DNA from: DASPTR01 sp041481365
GTDB taxonomy: Archaea > Thermoproteota > Bathyarchaeia > Bathyarchaeales > Bathycorpusculaceae
DNA: 64,000 nt
Assembly (NCBI GenBank): GCA_041481365.1
Contig: JBGPBS010000001.1
Location: forward strand, 1-64,000
Direction: 5' to 3'
Part shown: piece after piece, positions 52,486 through 60,787 of the stretch
Numbering within the stretch: position 1 is the first letter of the stretch
Layout: each line of letters begins with the position of its first letter
Notes under the pieces: generated by a model
Databases searched by the model: none
Told to the model about the DNA's origin: nothing
Seen by the model: the letters and a program-made list of their open reading frames with translations, nothing else
Position numbers and translations under genes: made by a program

Positions 52486-52967
52486 TCATATCAGTCCACC
52501 TAACTTTCTCTAATCTTGCTAATGGTTCCTCAGTCACTGTGGTACAAATGCTTTTTGACTCTTCCCATCTTCCATTTGGGCTGAGTTGGTTCTAGTGGAC
52601 TCCGACGCGTCTGCAAAGGCTAACTCCGGAAGCCCACTAAGAAAGAGTACTGACGCATTGACCACGTCTGCGAGGTGATGAGTGCGAAGACGAAGCTTTT
52701 GGCAGATGCAAAACAGAATACAACTTAAGACTTGGGAACCATAGGTCGGAACACATTTCGAGTGGTCGGCTGGCGCATGACTAGACATTATTGCTTGTTG
52801 TTTTCTCATGCGCAAAAGACCGAGGCTTTGATAAGGGTTTTCATCTTCTTTTGGACGAACGGACGCCGAAGTGTTATGGGAGAAAGGAGAGGATATCCAT
52901 AACAGAAACTACTGTGATTGGCATCCGTTCATTGTCCAGAGGATGAAACAAATGCCTCGGTTCTCTA
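52486..52967. other. Intergenic, no convincing gene
   Basis: A minus-strand frame at 52534-52815 has no binding site and an irregular composition, so it was not accepted. No RNA gene, hairpin or repeat was recognised. Confidence 0.4.
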
Positions 52968-53168
52968 TTAAATCACTCCTGTTCCTCCACCACCGCTGCC
53001 CGGATCATTTGGACGAACCATACCCGCCTCAATGAGGCGTGAACCGGGACTTAGGTCAACCCCAACATGCTGACCGAGGCTAATTCTGGGAAATGCTACG
53101 GTGATCGGTGAAATAAGCATCAGGCAACTAAACGCTAAAAGAACGATAATCACCATCAGTACCCTCAT
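52968..53168 (-). CDS. Small secreted peptide (66 aa)
   Basis: The product starts MRVLMVIIVLLAFSCLMLIS, a signal peptide or membrane anchor, followed by a short extracytoplasmic part ending PNDPGSGGGGTGVI. GAGGAAGGGGACC precedes ATG, and a TATA box (AAATTTATAAG) lies about 45 bases upstream inside an inverted repeat. The Gly-rich tail suggests a processed or exposed peptide. It is divergent from the regulator at 53319, which may control it. No family is known to me. Confidence 0.6.
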   Translation of the reverse strand: MRVLMVIIVLLAFSCLMLISPITVAFPRISLGQHVGVDLSPGSRLIEAGMVRPNDPGSGGGGTGVI

Positions 53169-53195
53169 GGTCCCCTTCCTCCGACGATTGACTCA

Positions 53196-53228
53196 ATGAC
53201 CAATCTTTCTTATAAATTTATTGGTCAT
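53196..53228. promoter_or_regulatory. Perfect 9-bp inverted repeat around a TATA box (candidate operator)
   Basis: ATGACCAAT (53196-53204) and ATTGGTCAT (53220-53228) are perfect inverted copies with a 15-base spacer. The spacer contains, on the minus strand, the TATA box AAATTTATAAG of the secreted-peptide gene. A dimeric regulator binding here would block promoter access. The adjacent divergent gene at 53319 encodes a winged-helix regulator, a natural candidate for the binder. Confidence 0.6.
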
Positions 53229-53318
53229 AGTGGCATTGAGAACACAAAAACGCTTTTATTCTCGTGCGATTTAGTAGTTTGATGTGCAAGCTTCGGATAT
53301 GGTTGCCGGTGTCTCTGC

Positions 53319-54488
53319 ATGAGCTATGTACGTCTAGTTCCTTCGTTGAACGAGTATGCACAGAAGTTCAGGTTGCTCGACCCGGTGGACTTCGAAATCA
53401 TAAAAGTCATGCTTGAGCAAGGCTTTTCGAACCTAAGCAAATTATCTAGTTCCACTGGAATTCCGAAACAGACTCTGAGCTATCACTCCAGAAAGCTTGA
53501 CAAGCAAGACATTGTTCGTTTCAGAGCTCTTATTGATGAACCCAAATTGGGTTTGAAGAGCTTCGTAGTCATAGCCTCTGCCCCTTTGGGAAAAGAAGAT
53601 AGCTCAAGCAGAGCAATGACTTGCTTCCCTCTCTGGAGATACCTTGCAATCGTGGACGGATGGAAACGTGGCAATTTTGTGCGCTACGTTATTCCTCCAG
53701 ACAAAGAAAGAGATCTGAACACTTTTCTGAACGACATCAGGGAAAGGAACATCGTTTCAGATTTTCAGATTTTCCCAACAACAAGCCCCAACTATCCGCT
53801 ATTGGACTTGGACTTCTACGGCAAGAAAGAAGGCTTTCCACTTTTTGATTGGGACAAATGGATCAAAGACTTCGACACTTTCCCAGAGAGGGATCTAGTC
53901 GAGCCTGCCAACTATGAAAAGGCCAAGGTGGACTTGTACGATCTAATAATCTTGAGATGTCTTGAAATCAACGCCAGGACAAACCAGAGAAAAATCGTTA
54001 AAGAAATAGCGAGAATCCTAAAAGAAAAAGAAGATGCAAGGCTGGTCTCCCTGGTCTCGCGGCGAACAAGAGACTTGGTCGCGCACAGACGTCTCATTAG
54101 AGGATACCGTGCTTACCTTTTCCCGAACCCAATTCCTTCAACACTGCTTCTCATGTACCAACTAACGTTTGCAAACAGCGTCAGCCTAAGAAGATTCCTC
54201 GCAGGGCTGAACCATCTACCCTATAACACAGGCTACGAGAAAATTCTGAAACGCGACGAGATATTCGTTAGGTTCATAGTACCTGCTTACGAAAGCACAA
54301 ATTTGTGGAAATCGATGACCGAACTAGCCAAAAGAGGCTATCTCAAAGAAGCACATCTGCTCCTTGGAGATTTGGAGCGCAAGACCTGGGACAACGTGGA
54401 AATCTACCAGATGTTCAAAGGCGAAACATGGAACTTCAGTTACGGAATAGCGGTAGACGCACTAGAAAAAACTGTCCTGCAAAAATGA
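53319..54488 (+). CDS. Lrp-like winged-helix transcription regulator (389 aa)
   Basis: The N-terminal 75 residues form a helix-turn-helix (DFEIIKVMLEQGFSNLSKL, SSTGIPKQTLSYHSRKL) like Lrp/AsnC regulators. The middle and C-terminal parts repeat a second helix-turn-helix-like region (LIILRCLEINARTNQRKIVK) and sensor-like domains (FVRFIVPAYESTNLWKSM). The protein resembles large, duplicated archaeal regulators with two DNA-binding and two ligand-type domains. A TATA-like CTTTTATTC lies at 53253. It probably controls the divergent peptide gene and itself. Confidence 0.75.
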   Translation: MSYVRLVPSLNEYAQKFRLLDPVDFEIIKVMLEQGFSNLSKLSSSTGIPKQTLSYHSRKLDKQDIVRFRALIDEPKLGLKSFVVIASAPLGKEDSSSRAMTCFPLWRYLAIVDGWKRGNFVRYVIPPDKERDLNTFLNDIRERNIVSDFQIFPTTSPNYPLLDLDFYGKKEGFPLFDWDKWIKDFDTFPERDLVEPANYEKAKVDLYDLIILRCLEINARTNQRKIVKEIARILKEKEDARLVSLVSRRTRDLVAHRRLIRGYRAYLFPNPIPSTLLLMYQLTFANSVSLRRFLAGLNHLPYNTGYEKILKRDEIFVRFIVPAYESTNLWKSMTELAKRGYLKEAHLLLGDLERKTWDNVEIYQMFKGETWNFSYGIAVDALEKTVLQK

Positions 54489-54576
54489 CACCGTGGCAGC
54501 TATTCTAGAGTTCCTCTTCAGGAGATGGAGCCTCAAAGGCCGCAGAAACTGCTGATTCGGTTACGATCCAATGTTA

Positions 54577-56664
54577 TCATGGGAAGGGACAAGTCTGCGA
54601 TGGGCAACCCCCAGCGTATTCTGACTCAGCAGTGACAAATTTGCCTTTTTCCGTCTTTACTTCCCCTATGTACAAAACCTGCTCAGGTTTGCTCCCGTAC
54701 CTGAAAACCGTCACTCCTTTGCATTTCAACTTCCAAGCAAGCTCATACACTTTTCTAACGTCCTCAACTGTCGCTTCCTGAGGCAGGTTAACGGTTTTTG
54801 AAACAGCGTTGTCCGTATACTTCTGAAAAACGGCTTGCATTCTGACGTGCCACTCTGGTTCAATATCTAGGGCAGTAACAAAAAGCTTCTTGACATCATC
54901 TGGAACACCGTCAATGCTCTGCACTGACCCAGTCGCAGCAATTTTCTCCAGAAGCTCGGCACTGTAGAACCCTCTCGCTTTGGCCACCGCTTCAAACAGC
55001 GGGTTAGTTTCAAAGAGCCTTGTTCCACTCAACACGTTCCTCATGAAGGATATTGCGAACATCGGCTCGATTCCAGAAGAGCAGCCTGCGATTATACTTA
55101 TGCTCCCAGTCGGCGCTATGGTAGTAATCGTCGAATTTCTCATGGCGCCGTACTTGTCCTTCCAGATGCTCCCGCCAAAGTTCGGGAATGATCCCCTTTC
55201 GCTACCAAGCTCAACGGACTCCTTGTGAGACTGCGTTTGCAAAAATCTCATCAGTTCCTCACCTATTGCCAAAGCCTTTTCGGAATTGTAAGGGGCACCC
55301 AATTTTATCAGCAGGTCAGCGAAGCCCATTATTCCCAAACCTATTTTTCTGTTGGCCCTCGTTAACACCCGAGTTTCTTTCAAAGGATACCTATTAGCAT
55401 CTATTACGCTGTCAAGAAAACGAACACAGTTTCGAGCAGTCTTCCCAAGTTTTTCCCAGTTTATTTTTCTATCTTCGACCATTCTTGAAACATTTATTGA
55501 GCCTAGATTGCAGGATTCAAAGGGCAGCAGAGGCTGTTCTCCGCATGGGTTGGTAGCCTCTATTCTTCCAACTTGGGGAGTCGGATTGTGCCTATTGATC
55601 TCGTCGATGAAGACCACTCCGGGGTCGCCACTCTGCCATGCAGATTTTGCCATCAGGTTCCACACGTTCTTGGCTGGAAGGCTGCTTACTTTTTCTTTGG
55701 TTCTAGGGTTAATGAGCCAGTATTCCGCGTTTTCTTCAACTGCTTTCATGAAGTCATCTGATGCCGCTACTGAGATGTTGAAGTTTGAGAGAAACCCTGC
55801 CTGGTGCTTGGAGGTTATGAATTCAACGATATCTGGATGGTCAACCCTCAAGATCGCCATCATGGCGCCGCGTCTTTTTCCGCCAGCCTTTATGATTTCT
55901 GTTGAAACATCAAAGACGCGCATGAAACTCACCGGACCTGAGGCCACGCCCTTCGTCGACTTGACCATGTCTCCTTTGGGTCGGAGTCTTGAAAAATCGA
56001 AGCCAACTCCTCCCCCTGTCTGTTCGATCAAAGCCATATTTTTGACCGTTGTGAATATGCTCTCAAGAGAATCACCAACGGGCAGAACAAAACAGGCAGA
56101 AAGCTGTCCAAGTCTGGTTCCTGCATTAAATAGAGTCGGAGAATTGGGAATAAACTCCAGCCTGGACATCATCCCGTAGAATGTTTTTTCGCCCTCCTTA
56201 GGATCCTCGCCGTATTTGCTTTCAACTTTTGCTATCGACTTTGCAATTCTAATGAACATCTGAGCGGGGGTTTCAACGATCTTCTCGTTCAAGTCTTTCA
56301 AAAGGTATCTTTTTCTCAACACTTCCATGGCGTTGACCGTTAGTTTCGGCTCAATCCCAAGTTTTTCTCGAAGACTCCGAATCTCAGCCTTCTTCTTTCT
56401 GTAAGATTCATACTCAGAGGCAACCTTCTCGTAGCCTTCTCTTCTTAAAACACTTATTACAAGATCCTGAGCGTCTTCGACAGAGGGGATTCTTTCTATG
56501 AATTTCTCTTCTAGAAGGTGGACTATCTGTTTTGTAAGACTCTCAGCCTTCTGCCCGTCGCCTAGTTCAACAGCAAGAAGGGCCTTGTGAATCGCATCTT
56601 TGATTCGGGCAGAGTCAAAGGCGACGATTCTTCCGTCTCTCTTCTTTATTTTGGTAAAAGGCAT
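54577..56664 (-). CDS. nrdJ: Adenosylcobalamin-dependent ribonucleotide reductase (class II)
   Basis: The 695-residue protein has an N-terminal ATP-cone (KKRDGRIVAFDSARIKDAI), LSACFVLPVGDS with a redox cysteine, FDFSRLRPKGD, NPCGEQPLLPFESCNLGSIN (radical-site cysteine), GIMGFADLLIKLG, TIAPTGSISIIAGCSSGIEP, and the C-terminal shuttle cysteines in GGCPSQTCPFP. This combination is class II, which needs vitamin B12 and no oxygen. It makes deoxynucleotides for DNA synthesis. The protein is shorter than many NrdJ but complete. Only one reductase is seen in the window. Confidence 0.95.
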   Translation of the reverse strand: MPFTKIKKRDGRIVAFDSARIKDAIHKALLAVELGDGQKAESLTKQIVHLLEEKFIERIPSVEDAQDLVISVLRREGYEKVASEYESYRKKKAEIRSLREKLGIEPKLTVNAMEVLRKRYLLKDLNEKIVETPAQMFIRIAKSIAKVESKYGEDPKEGEKTFYGMMSRLEFIPNSPTLFNAGTRLGQLSACFVLPVGDSLESIFTTVKNMALIEQTGGGVGFDFSRLRPKGDMVKSTKGVASGPVSFMRVFDVSTEIIKAGGKRRGAMMAILRVDHPDIVEFITSKHQAGFLSNFNISVAASDDFMKAVEENAEYWLINPRTKEKVSSLPAKNVWNLMAKSAWQSGDPGVVFIDEINRHNPTPQVGRIEATNPCGEQPLLPFESCNLGSINVSRMVEDRKINWEKLGKTARNCVRFLDSVIDANRYPLKETRVLTRANRKIGLGIMGFADLLIKLGAPYNSEKALAIGEELMRFLQTQSHKESVELGSERGSFPNFGGSIWKDKYGAMRNSTITTIAPTGSISIIAGCSSGIEPMFAISFMRNVLSGTRLFETNPLFEAVAKARGFYSAELLEKIAATGSVQSIDGVPDDVKKLFVTALDIEPEWHVRMQAVFQKYTDNAVSKTVNLPQEATVEDVRKVYELAWKLKCKGVTVFRYGSKPEQVLYIGEVKTEKGKFVTAESEYAGGCPSQTCPFP

Positions 56665-56734
56665 AAAGTGGTCAATTCAGATCTGGTTTGTTCAGGTATT
56701 AAAGTTTCGAAGAAGATATTCTCGAGTTGCTTCA

Positions 56735-56893
56735 TCATTTCTTGACAAACTGATCTTTTGGAGCCCCGCACAAAGGGCATGTCCAATCTTCAGGCACGTT
56801 CTCAAAAGGTGTTCCAGGCTTTATCCCGTGCTCTGGGTCGCCTACATCTGGATCATAGATGTAACCACAAATTGTGCATTCCCATTTATCCAA
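56735..56893 (-). CDS. Rubredoxin (52 aa)
   Basis: The product reads MDKWECTICGYIYDPDVGDP, then PGTPFENVPEDWTCPLCGAP and KDQFVKK. The two CxxCG pairs bind one iron as in all rubredoxins, and the aromatic core residues are present. The start is TTG 56893; no ATG is available in the frame, and GGCGG stands about nine bases ahead. It is a small cytosolic electron carrier, likely for oxidative-stress enzymes of the superoxide or peroxide reductase kind. Confidence 0.9.
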   Translation of the reverse strand: MDKWECTICGYIYDPDVGDPEHGIKPGTPFENVPEDWTCPLCGAPKDQFVKK

Positions 56894-57187
56894 CGCAATC
56901 GACCGCCTTTCACCATTGTTGACTTCAGAAATCTATTCAACTTTGTCTATTTAAACCGTGCCACAAAAAACAAAGAAAAACATACACTCAAATTCTCTGA
57001 TTCTGATTTGACTTTCGAGGTAGAAAAACATTGCTCGAAAGTTGAAACGATTACTGAGAAGATCAAGGCATCCAGAAAGTAGCCCGCCCTCGTCAAAACT
57101 GATAGAAAGAAAAAGAACTTGTGAAGCCAGCTTCTCGCGAGGAAGCAGTGTAGATCAGGTTTTTGAGTTTCGCGATTAGTTCCTCCT
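56894..57187. other. Intergenic between rubredoxin and the TGA-interrupted gene
   Basis: No accepted gene. TATTTAAACC near 56947 is a TATA-like site on the plus strand. GCTTCTCGCGAGGAAGC at 57130-57146 forms a short hairpin that, read on the minus strand, could end the upstream transcript. It is the region to search for a SECIS-like element for the gene at 57188. Confidence 0.4.
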
Positions 57188-57367
57188 TCATCTTTGGATC
57201 TGTTCGATTTCCTTCTTGACCTTTCTCCAGTCTGCGAAGCATCAGCCACAGCTCGATTGCTCGCCTATGCACCTGTGGATTATCTCATCAACCTTCTTTT
57301 CATTCTTCACCGAGATTTCTACTTCCGCTTCGTTCAAAATGTCGTTGAACCATTTCCAACAGGTCAT
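57188..57367 (-). CDS. Small cysteine protein interrupted by an in-frame TGA
   Basis: From ATG 57367 (after GGCGGTGGA) the frame reads MTCWKWFNDILNEAEVEI, VKNEKKVDEIIHRCIGE and QSSCG, then TGA at 57244-57242, and continues in the same frame CFADWRKVKKEIEQIQR to a second TGA at 57190-57188. Both parts look like one small protein. The interrupted motif is Cys-Gly-stop-Cys. It could be a nonsense mutation, a sequencing error, or UGA read as selenocysteine or another amino acid. It is downstream of the iscSU genes on the same strand, 65 bases after the zinc-finger gene. Function unknown. Confidence 0.5.
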
Positions 57368-57432
57368 TCCACCGCCATCTCATGTTTCTGCGATCGTGCA
57401 AGCAGCACATTTAAGATATACGGTTTATCGAC

Positions 57433-57597
57433 CTATTTCGTCTTCTTTTTCTTTCTCTCTCTGTATCGTTCTGCGCATTGCTCGCAGCAGAACAAGTACT
57501 GCTTTCCATCGACTACTGTGCTGTAGGCCGCAAGTCTGCATGTTTCTGAAGGAATCTCAGACTTGCAGAATTCGCATCGGACAAATTCGGGCATCAT
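57433..57597 (-). CDS. TRASH-like zinc finger protein (54 aa)
   Basis: The product starts MMPEFVRCEFCKSEIPSE and continues YLFCCEQCAERYRERKKKK. One CxxC pair plus a CCxxC near a strand of aromatic residues is the TRASH/YHS-type metal-binding domain. Its ATG overlaps the iscU stop by ATGA, after GAGGTGAAGAA, so it is cotranslated with the iron-sulfur assembly genes. It may deliver iron or sense metal for the scaffold. This is inferred from position only. Confidence 0.75.
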   Translation of the reverse strand: MMPEFVRCEFCKSEIPSETCRLAAYSTVVDGKQYLFCCEQCAERYRERKKKKTK

Positions 57598-57977
57598 TTC
57601 TTCACCTCTCTCTGCCTCTTGTGATAGTCTTCAATTGCTGCGTGCAACGCATCTGCAGCAAGGTTTGAGCAGTGCATTTTAATCGGCGGCAAACCGCCTA
57701 GAGAATCAGCCACGCTTGCGCGCGTGATCTTCATCGCCTCTTCCAACGTTTTTCCCTTAGCAATCTCCGTCACCATGCTGCTGGTTGCAACGGCCGCGCC
57801 GCACCCGAAAGTCTTGAACTTGATGTCATCGATACGATTATCCTTGACTTTGATATAGATCGTCATCATGTCTCCACAAACAGGGTTTCCAACGGTGCCT
57901 ATGCCATCTGCATCTGGGATTTCTCCCATGTTTCGGGGGTTTCTGAAGTGATCCATAACCTTTTCGGTATACATCAT
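57594..57977 (-). CDS. iscU: Iron-sulfur cluster scaffold protein IscU
   Basis: The 127-residue protein is the scaffold domain: YTEKVMDHFRNPRNMGEIPD, NPVCGDMMTIYIKV, KFKTFGCGAAVATSSMV and KMHCSNLAADALH. The three cluster-building cysteines (VCGD, GCGA, HCSN) and the aspartate that helps cluster release (CGD) are present. It receives sulfur from IscS and builds [2Fe-2S] or [4Fe-4S] clusters for the many ferredoxin-type proteins in this genome. The genes are translationally coupled. Confidence 0.95.
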   Translation of the reverse strand: MMYTEKVMDHFRNPRNMGEIPDADGIGTVGNPVCGDMMTIYIKVKDNRIDDIKFKTFGCGAAVATSSMVTEIAKGKTLEEAMKITRASVADSLGGLPPIKMHCSNLAADALHAAIEDYHKRQREVKK

Positions 57978-59188
57978 CCATTCAGCTCCTTCGGCGTCAA
58001 CGGGGACATTGCCCTCAGCCTCTTAACGATTCCAGGCATTAAGCCTATTACGTAGTCAACTTCTTCTTCAGTGTTGTCCTTACCTAAAGAAAACATGAGT
58101 GACCCGTGAGCCTCTTCATGTTTGAGACCCATTGCCAGAAGCACATGGGATGGTTCCAACGTTTTCGCAGTGCATGCTGAACCTGATGAGGCGGCAACTC
58201 CCATCATGTCTAGACTGAGCAGCATCGATTCTCCTTCGATGAAGTTGTACCGCACAGAAACATTGTTTGGCAACCGTTTGGTCGAGTGTCCATTCAGGAA
58301 CGAACAGGGTATTGGCTCAAGCAGACCTTTGATCATTCTGTCTCTAAGCCTTAGGAGCCGCGCACTTTCGACTTGCATTTCTTTGCTTGCGATTTCAGCT
58401 GCCTTTCCGAACCCAACTATGCTTGGCAAGTTTTCGGTTCCTGATCTGACGCCTCGTTCTTGTCCGCCGCCGTGTAGTATTGGCTCAACGCGTATCCCCT
58501 CCTTGATGTAAAGCGCTCCCACTCCTTTCGGTCCATACATGTCGTTGGAGGAGAGCGAAAGCAGATCGATGCCGTCGTTCTTCACATCTATTGGAATTTG
58601 TCCGTTTGCCACGGTTGCATCAACATGTAGGTAAGCGTTCTTGCTGTGCACAATCTTGCTGATTTCTTTTATTGGTTCAACTGTTCCGATTTCGCCGTTT
58701 GCGTACACTATTGTGACTAACGTAGTCTTGTCGGTGAGCTCCCCTTCCAACGTTTCGAGGCTGACGATGCCACAGTCGTCTACTGGAATAAAGATGACTT
58801 CGAAGCCCCTCGTAGTCAGGAATTTGCAAGGGTTAACGACTGACATGTGCTCGACACTCGAGGTCACAATGCGTGTTCCATGATCCCTATAACGAAGGCA
58901 AACGCCTTTGATCGCTAGGTTGTTGCTTTCAGTTGCGCCTGAAGTGAAAATGACGGATTCTCTCTTTTCCGCGCCGATTAGCCGTGCAACTTTCGCTCTG
59001 GCATCTTCGAGGGCTTTCAGGGCTTCTTGACCGAAAGTGTGCAGTGATGATGGGTTGCCATAAAATGATTGCATAACAGGCAACATCTCTTCCACGACTC
59101 GGGCGTCGACCGGTTTCCCCGCTGAATAATCCATGTAAACGCGTTTCTGAGTCGGCATCGTTACCCACTCTCGCAGTTTCTTTATCAT
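57974..59188 (-). CDS. iscS: Cysteine desulfurase IscS/NifS
   Basis: The 404-residue PLP enzyme shows VYMDYSAGKPVDARVVEEM, GATESNNLAIKGV, the region HVDATVANGQIPI and a C-terminal cysteine loop SGSACTAKTLEPSHVL. In most relatives the PLP lysine lies in a Ser-x-His-Lys motif; here that place reads LSLSSNDMYGPKGVGALYI, where SSND replaces SSHK, so the usual His-Lys pair is not evident. This resembles some archaeal IscS that use external sulfide. ATG 59188 overlaps the tusA stop by ATGA. Confidence 0.88.
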   Translation of the reverse strand: MIKKLREWVTMPTQKRVYMDYSAGKPVDARVVEEMLPVMQSFYGNPSSLHTFGQEALKALEDARAKVARLIGAEKRESVIFTSGATESNNLAIKGVCLRYRDHGTRIVTSSVEHMSVVNPCKFLTTRGFEVIFIPVDDCGIVSLETLEGELTDKTTLVTIVYANGEIGTVEPIKEISKIVHSKNAYLHVDATVANGQIPIDVKNDGIDLLSLSSNDMYGPKGVGALYIKEGIRVEPILHGGGQERGVRSGTENLPSIVGFGKAAEIASKEMQVESARLLRLRDRMIKGLLEPIPCSFLNGHSTKRLPNNVSVRYNFIEGESMLLSLDMMGVAASSGSACTAKTLEPSHVLLAMGLKHEEAHGSLMFSLGKDNTEEEVDYVIGLMPGIVKRLRAMSPLTPKELNG

Positions 59189-59421
59189 TTCACCTTTCTA
59201 ATCAATATGCGAACTGCATTCCCGTCTTTGCTTATGCTCACTATTTCTTGCTCCAGGTTTTTTACGAGGCTCTTTATGTCTTCTTCTGCAGCCGGATCAT
59301 CGGCCAAAACTTCAAGGATTTCGCCTTTCTTCAATTCATCCAGCTCCATTCTGGTTTTGAACACGGGCTCTGGGCAGTACAAACCGAGGCAGTCTAATTT
59401 TCTGTTAGGTTTGGCTGCCAC
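59185..59421 (-). CDS. tusA: TusA/SirA-like sulfur carrier
   Basis: The 78-residue protein has the TusA signature KLDCLGLYCPEPVFKTRMEL with a reactive cysteine in CPxP, then LEVLADDPAAEEDIKSLV. It binds sulfur as a persulfide and passes it to an acceptor such as a tRNA- or molybdenum-cofactor enzyme. It overlaps iscS by four bases, suggesting that it receives or delivers sulfur with that enzyme. It is the first gene of the sulfur operon. Confidence 0.92.
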   Translation of the reverse strand: MAAKPNRKLDCLGLYCPEPVFKTRMELDELKKGEILEVLADDPAAEEDIKSLVKNLEQEIVSISKDGNAVRILIRKVK

Positions 59422-59550
59422 GATCGTTCCTCTCTAGAGACTGCAAAAGGTTAGGATAAAAAGGTTTTCCGTCAGGATTCCGTTGCAAGAAATCAACTTT
59501 CAAGTCAAAAAAGAGGGGGTTAACGTTACAATTCGCGTACAATAAGTGCT

Positions 59551-59862
59551 TCAAGTTTTGATTTTTATTGCCTGAGTTGGACACTGTGTTTCGCAAGCCA
59601 AGCACTGAATGCAGTCTTTTTCCCTTGCTGGATCAGACTTCTTTTGGGAAGTCGGGTGTCCTGGCGAATCGGCCCAGTCAAACAATGTAACCGGGCAAAC
59701 TTCGATGCAAATGCCGTCTCCAGTGCAGACCTCCCAGTCAACTGCCACGTTTGTTCCATGAATTCCCAGTTTTTTGGGAGGTTCAACAGGTCCCCACACG
59801 TCGTGCCCATTGTGCTGGCCAACCACTTTTCGACTCTTTTGGAAATCAGGATCGATCGGCAA
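59551..59862 (-). CDS. Zinc-containing ferredoxin (103 aa)
   Basis: The protein resembles the zinc ferredoxin of Sulfolobus. In the N-terminal extension His17, His20 and His35, and later Asp77, stand at the spacing of its zinc ligands (His16, His19, His34, Asp76 there). Cluster motifs are CTGDGICIEVCP (46-57) and CIQCLACETQCP (84-95), the first with Asp in place of one cysteine, as in clusters that can be [3Fe-4S]. It is a soluble electron carrier, a likely partner of the AOR or hydrogenase complexes. Confidence 0.92.
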   Translation of the reverse strand: MPIDPDFQKSRKVVGQHNGHDVWGPVEPPKKLGIHGTNVAVDWEVCTGDGICIEVCPVTLFDWADSPGHPTSQKKSDPAREKDCIQCLACETQCPTQAIKIKT

Positions 59863-60060
59863 AGCTGTTCACCTGTCCATAACTGAGTAGAGGTCAAGAT
59901 ATTAGACTTTCTGCGAAGGATTTACAGTCTGGCAATGCTAAGAACTGCTCCTCGAAAGCATGAATGATCATTTACTTCAGTCTTCCAAGGATATGCCTAA
60001 GCCTCAAAGACGAAAAAGCATAAGAGTGGTCTACTGACACAATGGCTAAGTGGTGTAAAT

Positions 60061-60672
60061 ATGGAACAAAGCAAGCTCTACGTTTTGCCTCAACTGCCGT
60101 ACGGATACAAAGATCTCGAACCCCACATTTCTGAGCAGCAGTTGCAGATACATCATCAAAAACACCATCAGGCATATGTCAACGGAGCAAACAACATATT
60201 TCAGAAACTCGACAAGGCTCGGAAAGAGAATTCAGATCTTGATATTAAGTCAATCTTGAAGGAATTGTCATTCAACATAGGCGGTCATCTGCTCCACACA
60301 CTGTTCTGGACAAACATGGCCTTGGCAAGCAAGAGTGGAAAGCCCGGAGGCGTTTTGGCTGATGCTTTGACTAAGGAATTTGGAAGCTTTGACAGGTTCA
60401 AGAAGGAATTCACTCAAGCTGCGGTGAGTGCTGAAGGCTCTGGATGGGCGGCTTTGACTTGGGACAAGCAGTCGAACAGGCCGATCATAATGCAGATAGA
60501 GAAACACAACACTAACGTTTACCCCACCTTCAGAATTCTGATGATCCTCGACGTATTCGAGCATGCGTACTACATTGACTATAAGAATGACAGGGCCAAG
60601 TTCGTGGAAGCATTCTGGAACATCGTTAACTGGAACGAAGTAGGTAAGAGACTCCAAGAAGCACAGAAGTAG
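60061..60672 (+). CDS. sod: Iron/manganese superoxide dismutase
   Basis: The 203-residue protein has QLPYGYKDLEPHISEQQLQI, HHQKHHQAYVNGAN, HLLHTLFWTNM and LMILDVFEHAYYIDYKNDR, carrying the four metal ligands (three His and one Asp) in their usual order. It removes superoxide in the cytosol. It is of ordinary length and has no signal peptide. Metal choice (Fe or Mn) cannot be read with certainty. Its presence shows that the organism meets some oxygen. Confidence 0.95.
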   Translation: MEQSKLYVLPQLPYGYKDLEPHISEQQLQIHHQKHHQAYVNGANNIFQKLDKARKENSDLDIKSILKELSFNIGGHLLHTLFWTNMALASKSGKPGGVLADALTKEFGSFDRFKKEFTQAAVSAEGSGWAALTWDKQSNRPIIMQIEKHNTNVYPTFRILMILDVFEHAYYIDYKNDRAKFVEAFWNIVNWNEVGKRLQEAQK

Positions 60673-60673
60673 C

Positions 60674-60700
60674 TTCTCCTTTTCCTCGTTTTTTGTTTTC
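60674..60700 (+). terminator. T-rich terminator after sod
   Basis: CTTCTCCTTTTCCTCGTTTTTTGTTTTC directly follows the stop codon. The run of six T and the surrounding pyrimidines fit an archaeal termination site. Confidence 0.45.
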
Positions 60701-60787
60701 TAACACGCGTCGAGCCAATTGCGAAAAAACAAAAACGTAAAGCAATATTAAAAAAACAAGAGTGGATGGCAAAGCTTTCTCTCAGGG

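Noticed and set aside
52534..52815. A 93-codon minus-strand frame.
   Set aside because: No ribosome binding site, irregular composition and no recognised domain.
56950..57082. A plus-strand frame ending KVETITEKIKASRK with a TATA-like TATTTAAACC ahead.
   Set aside because: No start codon with a binding site; the peptide is short and matches nothing known to me.
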